DNA from: a virus | DNA: 42,451 bases | Strand: one strand, 5' to 3' | IMG/VR virus record: IMGVR_UViG_3300020215_000032 | Location: 1 to 42,451 of that record | Shown here: one piece after another, positions 12,829 through 21,559 of the stretch | Layout of the letters: each line of letters begins with the position of its first letter | Position numbering within the stretch: position 1 is the stretch's first letter | Translations under genes and position numbers: made by a program | Notes under the pieces: model-generated | Seen by the model: only the letters and a program-made list of their open reading frames with translations | The model's database searches: none | Told to the model about the DNA's origin: nothing

Positions 12829-12891
12829 TGCCCCGGCCCCGGCCGCCCCTTATGGCATGCAATTACGCATACGCCGTGATGCGCCGGGGCA
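12829..12891. repeat. 9-bp inverted repeat, structured leader
   Basis: TGCCCCGGC (12829-12837) pairs perfectly with GCCGGGGCA (12883-12891), with a 45-base loop. The loop holds a possible 16-codon frame (12852-12902, beginning MACNYAYAV) without a ribosome site. It lies between the zinc-ribbon gene and the terminator, inside the presumed late leader. Confidence 0.5.
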
Positions 12892-12938
12892 TCTACAACT
12901 AGCTGCCGCTTGTTTGCCCAGGCGCACAGCACTGCTTG

Positions 12939-12959
12939 CCCGCCTCGTGCGGGTTTTTT
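12939..12959 (+). terminator. Rho-independent terminator before the late genes
   Basis: CCCGC, 5-base loop, GCGGG, then six T. It lies 15 bases before the first late structural gene and after the putative late promoter, so it would stop transcription unless antitermination occurs, as tR' does in lambda. Confidence 0.85.
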
Positions 12960-12973
12960 ATTTGGGAGTCACG

Positions 12974-13990
12974 ATGCGATTGATCGCAGGACTGGTGCTG
13001 CTCGTTTCGGCTGGCATCAGTGCAGCGCCTGTCTCGTACACGACCAAAGGCAGGATCGTCCTGTCCTGCGGGGGCGTAGAGATCTCGCAGCACATTGTGG
13101 AGACTGAGGCGAACGAGCGCGTGGTCAACTATGCGCTTGCGAACGGTGGCAAAGCCTCGTGCGTGCTCAAGTACCCCGACAAGGTTGTCGTCATCGACAT
13201 TCCCGTGGCACCAGCGGCGCCTGTTTGTCCAGCGAAGCCCGCGGACGAGACGCAGACTGCGCAGTGCCCGGCAGGATCGACTGGTAGCTGGTCGCAGACA
13301 CGGACGTACTCGAGCGTGGCAGCGCCAGCGTGTTGGACGGCAGGGGAGTGGATCCCGGCTACTGCGCCCGCGGGCGCTTGTGTTGCCGATCTCACTGCGC
13401 CAGTGCTGAGTGCGACCCGAGTTGACGGAGCTGTGGCCGGCAGGCACAGCGCTAATCTCTCCTGGTCAGCTGTGCAGGGCGCTGCGACGTACGAAATCGA
13501 GCGCTGTACTGCGGCTGGATGCACGAGGTTCGCACCGTTGGCTACGGTCGCGGCGCTGGCATACGCGAATACAGGACTCCCTGGAGGCTTCACGTGGCGC
13601 TATCGCGTCAGGGCCATCGATGGCGCCCGGCAAGGGCAGTTTTCGAACGTTGTGGATGTGACAACGCCCGCTCCACCGCCGCCAGAGCCGCCTGACGTTC
13701 CGCCGCCTCCACCTCCGCCGGCCAATGGCTCAGCAACACTCAAGTGGACGCCGCCAAGCCACAACAACGACGGGTCTGCGCTTACCAACTTGGCGGGCTA
13801 CAAGCTCTACGTGAGCAATGACGCAGACCCGCCTGGCGGGGGAAGCGTTATCGAAATCGCAAATCCCTCTGCTACATCGTACGTGGTGGAGGGCCTGAGC
13901 GCTGGCACGTGGACGTTTCGCATGACATCGCTTAGCGCGAGCGGTGCTGAGAGTCTTTCGTCTAACTCGGCAACCAAGGTCGTGCAGTGA
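12974..13990 (+). CDS. Secreted-type fibronectin III domain protein, 338 aa
   Basis: Start ATG follows GGGAG. The N-terminus MRLIAGLVLLVSAGISA is a signal peptide with cleavage near residue 18. The centre has a cysteine-rich WSQTRTYSSVAAPACWTAGEW segment, then two fibronectin type III units (about residues 145-235 with SANLSWSAVQGAATYEIERC, and about 255-338 with ATLKWTPPSHNNDG and WTFRMTSLSASG) joined by a polyproline linker. FnIII domains on phage particles usually help to bind cell surfaces. The signal peptide is unusual for a virion protein and suggests export or a periplasmic role instead. Confidence 0.78.
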   Translation: MRLIAGLVLLVSAGISAAPVSYTTKGRIVLSCGGVEISQHIVETEANERVVNYALANGGKASCVLKYPDKVVVIDIPVAPAAPVCPAKPADETQTAQCPAGSTGSWSQTRTYSSVAAPACWTAGEWIPATAPAGACVADLTAPVLSATRVDGAVAGRHSANLSWSAVQGAATYEIERCTAAGCTRFAPLATVAALAYANTGLPGGFTWRYRVRAIDGARQGQFSNVVDVTTPAPPPPEPPDVPPPPPPPANGSATLKWTPPSHNNDGSALTNLAGYKLYVSNDADPPGGGSVIEIANPSATSYVVEGLSAGTWTFRMTSLSASGAESLSSNSATKVVQ

Positions 13991-14193
13991 TGCTCCCCTC
14001 TGCAGGCGTCCTGTTGACCGCGGAGCAGAGCTACAGGCTGTCGATCATCGACAACGCCAGCCGGGACCAGATCATTGAGTTGATTGCTGCCCACTTGCGA
14101 AGTGCTCAGAAAGCGAAACACCGGATACCTAGCGTTTCGGGCTTGAGTCTGCGCGAGTCCTACCAGCTGCCGCTGGGTAGAGACAGGCTGTAG
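13990..14193 (+). CDS. Hypothetical protein, 67 aa
   Basis: ATG overlaps the upstream TGA by one base (TGATG). Helical (EQSYRLSIIDNASRDQIIELIAAHL) with a basic end. Family not recognised; by position part of the late accessory block. Confidence 0.6.
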   Translation: MLPSAGVLLTAEQSYRLSIIDNASRDQIIELIAAHLRSAQKAKHRIPSVSGLSLRESYQLPLGRDRL

Positions 14194-14196
14194 GCG

Positions 14197-14682
14197 ATGG
14201 CATCCAAATTCTTCCTCCCGGCTGCTGCATGCGAGCCGCGGTCGTCCGCCATTGTTGAGGAGATTGACGCCACGCGGCGCAGGCTTGTTGTTCGGTTCGG
14301 TGGTGCTGCGGCTTCTAACGCCTACTACACGGTCATTATTCCGCAGGATGTGAACCTGACCGGCGATCCCAGCCTCGTTTTGTATTGGTTCTCCGCGGGC
14401 ACGGCAAATGCAGTGGAATGGGAGTGCGAGGTTGAAGCGATCACCCCAGGTGACTCGACGGACCTCGATGCCGCCGATTCGTTCGACGCGACAAACGCCG
14501 CAGCTGCGGCTACGGTCCCTGGAACCGCGGGCTTCCTGACCACAACCACGATCGCGCTCACCAACCGTGACAGCATGGCGGCCGGTGATCACGTACGCCT
14601 GCGCATCACGCGCGATGCCGTGAACGACACGAACAACGACAACGCGTATCTGTCGATGATCGAGTTCCGGGATGTGGCGTAA
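14197..14682 (+). CDS. Structural-type hypothetical protein, 161 aa
   Basis: Beta-rich sequence with T/A/N-rich turns (LVLYWFSAGTANAVEWECEVEAIT) and a centre repeating T/A, ending YLSMIEFRDVA. It has the look of jelly-roll decoration or tail-adhesion proteins that in many phages precede lectin-like genes. The stop overlaps the next start (TAATG). Confidence 0.62.
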   Translation: MASKFFLPAAACEPRSSAIVEEIDATRRRLVVRFGGAAASNAYYTVIIPQDVNLTGDPSLVLYWFSAGTANAVEWECEVEAITPGDSTDLDAADSFDATNAAAAATVPGTAGFLTTTTIALTNRDSMAAGDHVRLRITRDAVNDTNNDNAYLSMIEFRDVA

Positions 14683-15461
14683 TGGGCCTGCGCGCTGACA
14701 CCTCGGGCGAGGGGCTAACCAGAACAGACAACCCGACGGGGGCCTGCACGGCGTTCTGGCGCCAGCGCTCCACGGTCGTCAACCGCACGTTCGATGTCGT
14801 CTACTACGCGGGAGATAGCACCGCTAGTACGTACGAGAACGGCGTCATGGTGATGTTCGGCGACTTCGGGAACCGCCTTGAAGTATGGCTGCGCTCGACC
14901 GCCTTCGTGTACCAGATGACCAACACGATGGCAGCCAATACCTGGTATGACTGCGCCGTTGTGTACAACACTGGCGCCTCGCAGGCGGGCGCTCTGTATG
15001 TCTGGGCGCATGGATCCGCTACGAACCTAGCCGGGTCATTTACTGGCGGCAGTGCTGGCACTGCAGTCTCAGAAAACATGTTCTGGGGGGATGACCCTAC
15101 AGGTGACGCTGCGCAAGCGACGCGCATTGCTCATCCGCGCGTGTGGAATGCTGCGCTGACCGAAGCGGAGCTGATTCGCGAGCGGTGGTCGCGAACCGCT
15201 GTTAGGCGCAGAGACCTGTGGGCCGGGTGGAGTTTTCAGAACGACGGGCACGGCCTTGTTGACTACAGTGGCAACGGTCGAGACCTCACGGAGTCGGGCA
15301 CGGTGACGGTGGAGGATGATCCGCCGGGCATTGCGTTGGTACCCTGGAGTCCGGTGTTCTTCGGTGCTTCGGAGGGTGGTGGCGAACCGCCCGCAGCAGC
15401 GTGGGGGCGTCTGGTTCACGGCAAGTTGATCGGGGGCAATCTCGTAAGGCGTGCAGCATGA
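14682..15461 (+). CDS. LamG/concanavalin-A-like lectin-domain protein, 259 aa
   Basis: Residues about 25-175 carry the LamG-like pattern: FDVVYYAGDSTAS, MVMFGDFGNRLEVWL, WYDCAVVYNTGASQAGALYVWAHG, RIAHPRVWNAALTEAEL. After this comes a second W-rich unit (WAGWSFQNDGHGLVDYSGNGRDL) and a C-terminal WGRLVHGKLIGGNLVRR tail. Such proteins are common on phage particles, where they bind glycans or decorate the capsid. It overlaps the neighbour by 4 bases on its 3' side. Confidence 0.75.
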   Translation: MGLRADTSGEGLTRTDNPTGACTAFWRQRSTVVNRTFDVVYYAGDSTASTYENGVMVMFGDFGNRLEVWLRSTAFVYQMTNTMAANTWYDCAVVYNTGASQAGALYVWAHGSATNLAGSFTGGSAGTAVSENMFWGDDPTGDAAQATRIAHPRVWNAALTEAELIRERWSRTAVRRRDLWAGWSFQNDGHGLVDYSGNGRDLTESGTVTVEDDPPGIALVPWSPVFFGASEGGGEPPAAAWGRLVHGKLIGGNLVRRAA

Positions 15462-16420
15462 GAGACATCACGCTCGGCGAGACGATCGACTTCAAGTTCA
15501 CGACCTGCGAACCGGACACGGGCGCTCCTGCGACACTTTCTGGGACGCCGGTCATTTCCGCGTACGTTGGCAACTCGACCACGCAGATAACGGCCGGCAT
15601 CACGCTCACGGTCGACTTCGATGGCGTGACCGGGCTCAACAACGTGCGCGTAGTGGCATCTGCTGGTAACGGCTTTGCGGATGCCACGGACGTAGCCTTG
15701 ATCATCACCACTGGCACTGTCGATGCCGTAAGCGCGGTGGGCTACAAGGTAGCCGAATTCACGATCGGGCGGTCCGCTGCCCATACGAGGCTCGGCGCTC
15801 CGGCGGGCGCGTCTGTTTCTGCCGATATCGCTGCGATAGAGGCTCAGACCGATGACATCGGTGTTGCCGGCGCGGGGCTAACTGCCATTCCGTGGAATGC
15901 GGCATGGGACGCAGAGGTACAGAGCGAGGTAGCGGATGCGCTCGCCGTTTACGATCCGCCGACAAATGCTGAGATGGAGGCACGAACGCTTGTTGCTGCG
16001 AGCTACGCGACGGCTGCTGCGGTGGGGGCGATCGAGACGGATACGCAGGACATCCAGGCGCGTCTCCCCGCGGCGCTGGTAGGCGGGCGGATGGACTCGA
16101 ACATGCAGGCCGCGGCTGCTGGGGTCATTACTGCATCTGTAGTGGCGACCGGTGCAATCGATGCGGACGCACTGGCAGCGGATGCGGTGACAGAGATTGC
16201 GGACGGCATCCTTGACCGCAACATGGCGACTGGAACAGACAGCGGCAGTCCGACAGTACGCACACCTCGCCAGGCACTTAGGGCGCTTCGCAACCGGGTG
16301 GCAGTGGCCGCCGGCACGGCTACGGTATATGCAGAGGACGACAGCACTGCATCATGGACTGCGGCTGTAACGACCGCTGCCGGGAACCCGATAAGCGAAG
16401 TTGATCCAGCCAGTGCGTAA
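15458..16420 (+). CDS. Phage structural protein of the late accessory block, 320 aa
   Basis: Start at 15458 (MRDITLGETIDFKFTTCEP) overlaps the previous stop (ATGA); a longer in-frame form is not used. N-terminal 110 residues form a beta-rich domain (VISAYVGNSTTQITAGI and LNNVRVVASAGNGF); an alanine-rich helical stretch with repeating D-I-A-A-I/A-V motifs follows, ending RQALRALRNRVAVAAGTATVYAEDDSTASWTAAVTT, a C-terminal signature seen in many phage accessory fibre or decoration proteins. Probably a virion protein; exact location unknown. Confidence 0.68.
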   Translation: MRDITLGETIDFKFTTCEPDTGAPATLSGTPVISAYVGNSTTQITAGITLTVDFDGVTGLNNVRVVASAGNGFADATDVALIITTGTVDAVSAVGYKVAEFTIGRSAAHTRLGAPAGASVSADIAAIEAQTDDIGVAGAGLTAIPWNAAWDAEVQSEVADALAVYDPPTNAEMEARTLVAASYATAAAVGAIETDTQDIQARLPAALVGGRMDSNMQAAAAGVITASVVATGAIDADALAADAVTEIADGILDRNMATGTDSGSPTVRTPRQALRALRNRVAVAAGTATVYAEDDSTASWTAAVTTAAGNPISEVDPASA

Positions 16421-16670
16421 CCTCATTGCCCGCTTTGCCGTATGGCTGGCAGCTCAGTCCGGCGTCATTCTGGTCCAGAGGCCGAGCGAGGGATACCTCG
16501 CATCAGCCTTGCAGTTCGCGAAGCACGTCGAGAGTCAGCCAGAGCCCTGGGAGTGGAAGCAGCGCCAGGTGCTGCGAGCGCTCATGAATCGATTTCCCAA
16601 GGCAAAGGTTCGTGACCTGAACCTCGCCATTGAGATTGTGGTGCAGGAATGTTCGGTTTCAGGCCGCTGA
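16413..16670 (+). CDS. Hypothetical protein, 85 aa
   Basis: GTG at 16413 overlaps the previous gene by 8 bases; a TTG 4 codons earlier also fits. Helical protein with aromatic and basic clusters (LASALQFAKHVESQPEPWEWKQRQVLRALMNRFPKAKV). Precedes the terminase genes. Family not recognised; could be an accessory packaging factor. Confidence 0.58.
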   Translation: MRNLIARFAVWLAAQSGVILVQRPSEGYLASALQFAKHVESQPEPWEWKQRQVLRALMNRFPKAKVRDLNLAIEIVVQECSVSGR

Positions 16671-16789
16671 GCCTTTGGAGCTTCACGAATAACGCTGAAG
16701 CTCCAGCAGCGCCGACGCACCGAGCTGTTGTCGTTCGTGGTTGCGGAATGTTGGTGAGATAGGGGAGCTACCCGAGAGGGCGCTTATGT
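16671..16789. promoter_or_regulatory. Terminase leader with a strong hairpin (possible pac/cos region)
   Basis: The gap before the small terminase contains a perfect 10-bp inverted repeat TGGAGCTTCA (16676-16685) and TGAAGCTCCA (16696-16705) with a 10-base loop and no T tract, so it is not a normal terminator. A GAGAGG ribosome site precedes the next ATG. Packaging initiation sites often lie in or just before the small terminase gene; the hairpin is a candidate for that or for mRNA stability control. Confidence 0.5.
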
Positions 16790-17017
16790 ATGGCAGCAAG
16801 AAAAGACGGCCTGCACTCTGAGCGAGTTAGGCAGCGGATCAAGCTAAGTCAGCTCGTTACGCGCTTGGAAAAGAATAGTTTGGGCGAAATAGAGATGACC
16901 CAAGCCCAAATCGACAGCGCTAAGTTCCTGGTGAACAAGGCAATGGGCAATCCGCCAGAGAAAAAGCAGCTGGAGCACAGCGGGGAAGTCGCTACACGGC
17001 TGATCATCGATGGCTGA
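16790..17017 (+). CDS. terS: Probable small terminase subunit, 75 aa
   Basis: Short protein with SERVRQRIKLSQLVTRLEKNSLGEIEMTQAQIDSAKFLVNKAMGNPPEKKQ, consistent with the DNA-binding helical part of small terminase subunits, and typical of reduced TerS-like proteins placed directly before terL. Its stop lies inside the first codons of the large subunit gene (8-base overlap). The family call rests mainly on position and general pattern. Confidence 0.6.
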   Translation: MAARKDGLHSERVRQRIKLSQLVTRLEKNSLGEIEMTQAQIDSAKFLVNKAMGNPPEKKQLEHSGEVATRLIIDG

Positions 17018-18398
17018 TATTCGCTACAGCTACCGCCACGTTCCGACAATCAAGCAGTTCACGCAATCCCGGAAGTTCATCCGCGGATTGATGGGGCCTT
17101 TTGGCTCTGGCAAGTCATCCGGCTGTGTGATCGAGCTGGTGAAATGGGGCGCGCGACAGAACGAGTACAACGGCAAGCGCCGCGCTCGGTTCGCGGTCAT
17201 CCGGAACACATACCGTCAGCTGCAGGACACTACGATACGCACCTTCATGGACTGGGTGCCGGATCGCACGTTCGGTACATACACGAAGACGGATCACTCG
17301 TTCCTTGTCGATAAGCTGGACGAGGGGCTAGAGATCGAGGTTCTGTTCCGGGCGCTGGATCGGCCGGAGCATGTAGCGAACCTGCTGTCGCTGGAACTGA
17401 CAGGAGCCTGGGTCAACGAGGCGCGCGAGATTCCCTTCGCGGTGATCAAGGCACTGCAGGGACGAGTGGGGCGGTTCCCCAAGGTGCTCGAGGGTGGTTG
17501 CGTCGATCCTGGTGTGATCATGGACACCAACCCGCCGGACGATGACAGCTGGTGGTACAAGCTGTTTGAAGAGACGCGACCCGCCAACGCGCAGATATTC
17601 AAGCAGCCATCAGGCGTTTCGCCGGAAGCAGAGAACAAAGCTTTCTTGCCGGCGAACTATTACGAGAACCTGATGATGGGCGCGGATGAGGATTTCATCC
17701 GCGTGTACGTCAAGGGAGAGTACGGCTACGTAAGGGATGGCAAGCCGATCTACCCCGAGTACAGCGATGCGATTCACTGCAAGGAAGTCGAGCCTGTGCC
17801 TGGAGTCGTCATACAGCGAGGCTGGGACTTCGGTCTCACGCCGGCATGCGTGTTCACGCAGATCCATCCGGACGGCCGCTGGCTCATCTTCGATGAGCTG
17901 GTAGCCGACGACCTAGGAATCGACACCTTTGCTGATCAAGTGAATCTGCACTGCGCTCAGAAGTACTCGCAGTTTCAGTTCGAGGACTACGGCGATCCTG
18001 CCGGCAGTCAGCGCTCCGCGATGTCGGCGGATAAGGACGAGAAGACCTGCTTCGACATCCTGCGCGGCAAGGGGATCAAGATTCAGCCGAGCGCGCAGAA
18101 CCTCACGATACGCCTCGAGAGCGTGAAGAAGCCGCTGAACACGCTGCACAGGGGCAAGCCTCAGCTGCAGCTGCATCCGCGCTGTAAGACGCTCAGGAAA
18201 GGCTTCCAGGGCCGGTATCAGTACAAGCGGCTGAAGATCGCTGGTACTGAAGAGCGATTCCACGACACGCCGGACAAGAACCAGTACTCGCACCCGCACG
18301 ATGGGCTGCAGTACGTAGCTGTGAAGGTGTTCGGTGGGCCGGTCAGGTCGAGAACGGAGAGAACCGTGCAGTTGAGATACGAGGCAGTCCCGGCATGA
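17010..18398 (+). CDS. terL: Terminase large subunit
   Basis: Protein of 462 aa. The ATPase has Walker A GPFGSGKS (29-36), Walker B region ELTGAWVNEA (E137 catalytic) and motif III MDTNPP (171-176). The nuclease domain has RGWDFG (D273), FEDYGDP (D326/D329) and HPHDGLQ near residue 427, matching the three acidic positions of RNase H-like terminase nucleases. It packages DNA into the prohead through the portal encoded downstream. Overlaps terS and the 46-aa gene. Confidence 0.95.
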   Translation: MADIRYSYRHVPTIKQFTQSRKFIRGLMGPFGSGKSSGCVIELVKWGARQNEYNGKRRARFAVIRNTYRQLQDTTIRTFMDWVPDRTFGTYTKTDHSFLVDKLDEGLEIEVLFRALDRPEHVANLLSLELTGAWVNEAREIPFAVIKALQGRVGRFPKVLEGGCVDPGVIMDTNPPDDDSWWYKLFEETRPANAQIFKQPSGVSPEAENKAFLPANYYENLMMGADEDFIRVYVKGEYGYVRDGKPIYPEYSDAIHCKEVEPVPGVVIQRGWDFGLTPACVFTQIHPDGRWLIFDELVADDLGIDTFADQVNLHCAQKYSQFQFEDYGDPAGSQRSAMSADKDEKTCFDILRGKGIKIQPSAQNLTIRLESVKKPLNTLHRGKPQLQLHPRCKTLRKGFQGRYQYKRLKIAGTEERFHDTPDKNQYSHPHDGLQYVAVKVFGGPVRSRTERTVQLRYEAVPA

Positions 18399-18535
18399 GC
18401 ATTGCTTTGCAGAATCGCGTGGCGGAGCTGGAGAGGCGAGTATCTGCGCTTGAGAGCGTGATACGGCAGCTCGCCGACTCGAAGCAGCTGCAATCTCGCC
18501 CGAAACTGACTCTGCCCGAGAAGAAAAGCGCCTAA
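18395..18535 (+). CDS. Small coiled-coil protein, 46 aa
   Basis: ATG overlaps the terL stop (ATGA) and the TAA is followed at once by the portal ATG. The product begins MSIALQNRVAELERRVSALE and continues with leucine heptads, a typical short dimeric coiled coil, then a basic tail. Similar tiny coiled-coil proteins occur between terL and portal genes in related podoviruses. Role unknown, possibly a packaging or portal assembly adaptor. Confidence 0.7.
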   Translation: MSIALQNRVAELERRVSALESVIRQLADSKQLQSRPKLTLPEKKSA

Positions 18536-20524
18536 ATGGCCAAGCTCACCGAAGACGAGCAGCGCGCCATCGTTGGCAAGCGCTTGTCTGACACGCTCAA
18601 CTCATCCTATGCCGAGCTGAGGAACGATCGCGAGAAGGCCCTGGACTTCTATCACGGCCGCCCCATGGGCAACGAGCAGGAGGGCCGCGCGCAGGTAGTG
18701 TCCAAGGACATGATGGACACCATCGAGTGGATGATGCCCAGCCTGTTGCGCATCTTCGCGAACAAGGATGCGGTGCAGTTCGATCCCGTTGGGCCAGAGG
18801 ATGAATTGCTAGCCAAGCAGGAGACTGCGTACGTCACGCACGTCCTGTGGAAAAAGAATCCGGGTTTCATGATCCTGTACAGCTGGATCAAAGACGCTTT
18901 GATGCAGAAGGTTGGCTACGTCAAATACTGGTGGGAGGACGAGGAGAAGGTCTGCTTCGACCACTACACGGGGCTGAATGACGAACAGCTCGTGCTCACG
19001 ATGCAGAGCCTGCAGGAGCAGGGCGAGGTAGAGGTTGTCGGCTCCGAGCAGGACGATGACGGCACCTGGTCTATCAAGATCAAGCAGAAGAAGAAATACG
19101 GTTGCGCCAAGATCGAAGTGACGCCGCCTGAAGAGATCATCGTTGACAGCCAGTGTCGCGGTGATGTGAAGAAGGCGAAGTTTGCCGGGCATCTACGCAA
19201 GCTGACGCGCTCGGACCTGTTGCAGATGGGCTACTCCCGCAAGCAAGTCGAGGCAGTCACGGACTACCGGCATGAGATTACGTCCGAGGAGCTTGCCAGG
19301 GATACGGTCAACGAGACCTTGGACGATGACAAGCAGGGTGTGGACTGGGCGACGACTGAGCTAACGCTGCTTGAGTGCTACACGTACCTCGATGTCGATG
19401 ACGATGGCATTGCGGAGCTGCGCCACTACCTGATGGGCGGGAACGAGATCCTGGAGAACGAGGAGTTTCCGGAGATCCCGCTTGAATCGTGGACGCCGAT
19501 CCCGGTTCCGCACCGCCATGTCGGCCTGTCGATCTACGACATCATGGAAGACCTGCAGCGGATCAAGACCGCCTTGCAGCGTGGATTGCTGGATAACGTC
19601 TACTTCACGAACGCTCCACGTCTCCTATACGACAAGAACACTATTGACGTAGGGATGCTGCAGATCAATCGACCTGGCGGTCACATCGCAAACGATGGCC
19701 CGGTTATGGGTGCGGCAATGCCGGTGCCAGTGAACCCGATGGCCGGTCAACTGCTTCCCGTTATCGACTACGTGGATGCAGTAAAAGAGACGCGCACCGG
19801 TGTTGGCCGCATGACATCAGGCGTCGATGCGGACGTGCTCGCTCAGTCCACGAAAGGCGCCTACACGGACGCCAAGAGCGCTGCGAACCAGCGCATCGAG
19901 GCGATTGCTCGCATCTTTGCCGAGACCGGCATGTCCAGTCTGTACGGCTCGCTCCATCGCCTGCTGTCGCGTCACCAGGATTGGCAGACGCGCTTCAAGC
20001 TCAAGTCTGAATGGGTCGAGGTAAATCCCACAGAGTGGCAGGAGCGGGCGAACATGACCGTCTCTGTGGGCCTGGGGAACTCCAGCAAGGACGAGATCCG
20101 GCAGAACCTGTCACTCATGGCGATGGCACAGGAGAAGCTACGCGCTGGCGATCCTGGACTCGTTCAGTCAAAGAACATGTACGCCCTTTTCAGGCGCTTC
20201 CAGACCGAGATGGGCTTCGAGAACGACGAGTTTGCAACGGATCCCGGCTCGCCTGAGTACAAGCAGTACATGGAGTCGCAGCAGGGCCAGAAGGATCCGT
20301 TCGTCGAGGGCGAAGAAATCAAAGCACAGGCCAACATGGCCGGGAAACAGATTGATGCAACTATCAAGCGCGAGCAGATGGCTCAAGACCGCGATCTCGC
20401 GATTACTGAAATGGAGCTCGGCGCAGGAGTTGATCTTGCCAAGGCCGGAATCGGTGCCGAGGTCGCCGCTCAGCGTGGAGCAGCGCAAGCAGCGCGCGGT
20501 AACGGCGCAACAGCTGCTCGATAA
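18536..20524 (+). CDS. Portal protein
   Basis: Protein of 662 aa, in the size range of podovirus portals such as P22 gp1 (725 aa). Early segments DREKALDFYHGRPMGNEQEGRAQVVSKDMMDTIEWMMPSLLRIF are characteristic of this portal class (conserved D-E-W-M-P-S-L). The middle holds SWTPIPVPHRHVGLSIYDIMEDLQRIKTALQRGLLDNVY, the stem/wing boundary helices. The C-terminus is a helical barrel-like, Q/A-rich tail. It forms the dodecameric ring at the packaging vertex. The next gene overlaps its 3' end. Confidence 0.93.
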   Translation: MAKLTEDEQRAIVGKRLSDTLNSSYAELRNDREKALDFYHGRPMGNEQEGRAQVVSKDMMDTIEWMMPSLLRIFANKDAVQFDPVGPEDELLAKQETAYVTHVLWKKNPGFMILYSWIKDALMQKVGYVKYWWEDEEKVCFDHYTGLNDEQLVLTMQSLQEQGEVEVVGSEQDDDGTWSIKIKQKKKYGCAKIEVTPPEEIIVDSQCRGDVKKAKFAGHLRKLTRSDLLQMGYSRKQVEAVTDYRHEITSEELARDTVNETLDDDKQGVDWATTELTLLECYTYLDVDDDGIAELRHYLMGGNEILENEEFPEIPLESWTPIPVPHRHVGLSIYDIMEDLQRIKTALQRGLLDNVYFTNAPRLLYDKNTIDVGMLQINRPGGHIANDGPVMGAAMPVPVNPMAGQLLPVIDYVDAVKETRTGVGRMTSGVDADVLAQSTKGAYTDAKSAANQRIEAIARIFAETGMSSLYGSLHRLLSRHQDWQTRFKLKSEWVEVNPTEWQERANMTVSVGLGNSSKDEIRQNLSLMAMAQEKLRAGDPGLVQSKNMYALFRRFQTEMGFENDEFATDPGSPEYKQYMESQQGQKDPFVEGEEIKAQANMAGKQIDATIKREQMAQDRDLAITEMELGAGVDLAKAGIGAEVAAQRGAAQAARGNGATAAR

Positions 20525-20726
20525 CCCCGTGCTGCAGGAAGCATTCAATGCTGTGCAGGCCGACATGCTGCAGCAGATCAAGTCCTGCCGCCTGGACGAC
20601 AAAGACGGCCACACGAGGCTCGTGATGGCCTTGCAGATGTCTCAAGCAGTCACTCGCCATCTGTGGCTTCTGATTCAGGACGGGCAGGCGGCACAACTTA
20701 ACGTGCGCGGATCGCGCATCGACTAA
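20475..20726 (+). CDS. Portal-adjacent hypothetical protein, about 83 aa
   Basis: From GTG at 20475: VEQRKQRAVTAQQLLDNPVL, then QEAFNAVQADMLQQIKSCRLDDKDGHTRLVMALQMSQ. Small proteins with the same R-A-x-x-A-x-x-L-L-x-x-P-x-L-x-E-A-F pattern directly after the portal gene are seen in many podoviruses. The start is uncertain because the frame is open upstream inside the portal gene; other GTG/TTG codons lie at 20454 and 20436. The following gene has a strong AGGAGA ribosome site. Confidence 0.65.
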   Translation: MEQRKQRAVTAQQLLDNPVLQEAFNAVQADMLQQIKSCRLDDKDGHTRLVMALQMSQAVTRHLWLLIQDGQAAQLNVRGSRID

Positions 20727-20737
20727 CAGGAGAAAAC

Positions 20738-21559
20738 ATGTCTACGACTTTTACGGCGTCGCTGCAGTCGCTACCCGACCAATTTGCTGCTGGCCCCGAT
20801 CATGAACTGCTCGTTCGCAGCGGCAATGTCATTCTTGGCGCCCCCGGCGCGCAGATATACCTGCCGTCGAATGAGAAGGTCGCGTTCTTCGAAGACTTCG
20901 AGAAGTCAGGCCAGGCGTATTCCACGACCGCAGTCGATGGATGGCTTTCCAGGGTGGGCACGACCAACACGGTTAACTGGACGGTGACTGAGGCGGTCAG
21001 CGGCACAGTAGTGGGCACGATTGGTGACACGACAGCATCAATGGCTGTTTCGGGTGTACAACTTTCGCGCGGTCTCAACTGGAAAGCGAACCAGGGGAAT
21101 CTCGTGTTCGAGGCTCGCGTCAAGCTGAGCCAGGTCACCACGATTTCGGTGTTTGTGGGACTTACGGATCAGGTCAGCGCACTTGAGATGCCGATTCAGT
21201 CCGCCGCGTCTGCGGACACGATCACGACCAATGCAACTGATGCCGTTGGTTTCATGTTCGACACGAGCATGGCCACCGACAATTGGTGGCTCGTAGGCGT
21301 TGCGAACAACGTCGATGCTACGGCACAAAACATGGGCTCAGCACCGGTTGCCGATACGTACGCGACTTTTCGCATTGAGGTGAGTTCTGCGGGTGTTGCA
21401 ACGTTCTACTACAACGGCACGGCGGTCGGTACGGCGATGACTGGCGCTGTGACCGCGACTGTTGCATTGACTCCGGTGATCGCCGGATTCAACCGTACTA
21501 CGACTGGAACGCCGACCGTCACCGCTGACTACGTTCACGTCAGCGCCGATCGAGCCTAA
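20738..21559 (+). CDS. Putative capsid decoration or lectin-like protein, 273 aa
   Basis: Strong ribosome site CAGGAGAAAAC before the ATG. The body is a beta-rich sequence resembling a concanavalin/jelly-roll fold (KVAFFEDFEKSGQAYSTTAV, NLVFEARVKLSQVTTISVFVGLTDQ, ATFRIEVSSAGVATFYYNGT, TADYVHV). Located between portal and scaffold genes. Likely a highly expressed virion protein; not a recognised family. Confidence 0.62.
   Translation: MSTTFTASLQSLPDQFAAGPDHELLVRSGNVILGAPGAQIYLPSNEKVAFFEDFEKSGQAYSTTAVDGWLSRVGTTNTVNWTVTEAVSGTVVGTIGDTTASMAVSGVQLSRGLNWKANQGNLVFEARVKLSQVTTISVFVGLTDQVSALEMPIQSAASADTITTNATDAVGFMFDTSMATDNWWLVGVANNVDATAQNMGSAPVADTYATFRIEVSSAGVATFYYNGTAVGTAMTGAVTATVALTPVIAGFNRTTTGTPTVTADYVHVSADRA

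Noticed and set aside
12852-12902. 16-codon frame in the late leader
   Set aside because: No ribosome site and very short; the inverted repeat around it is a better explanation of the sequence.
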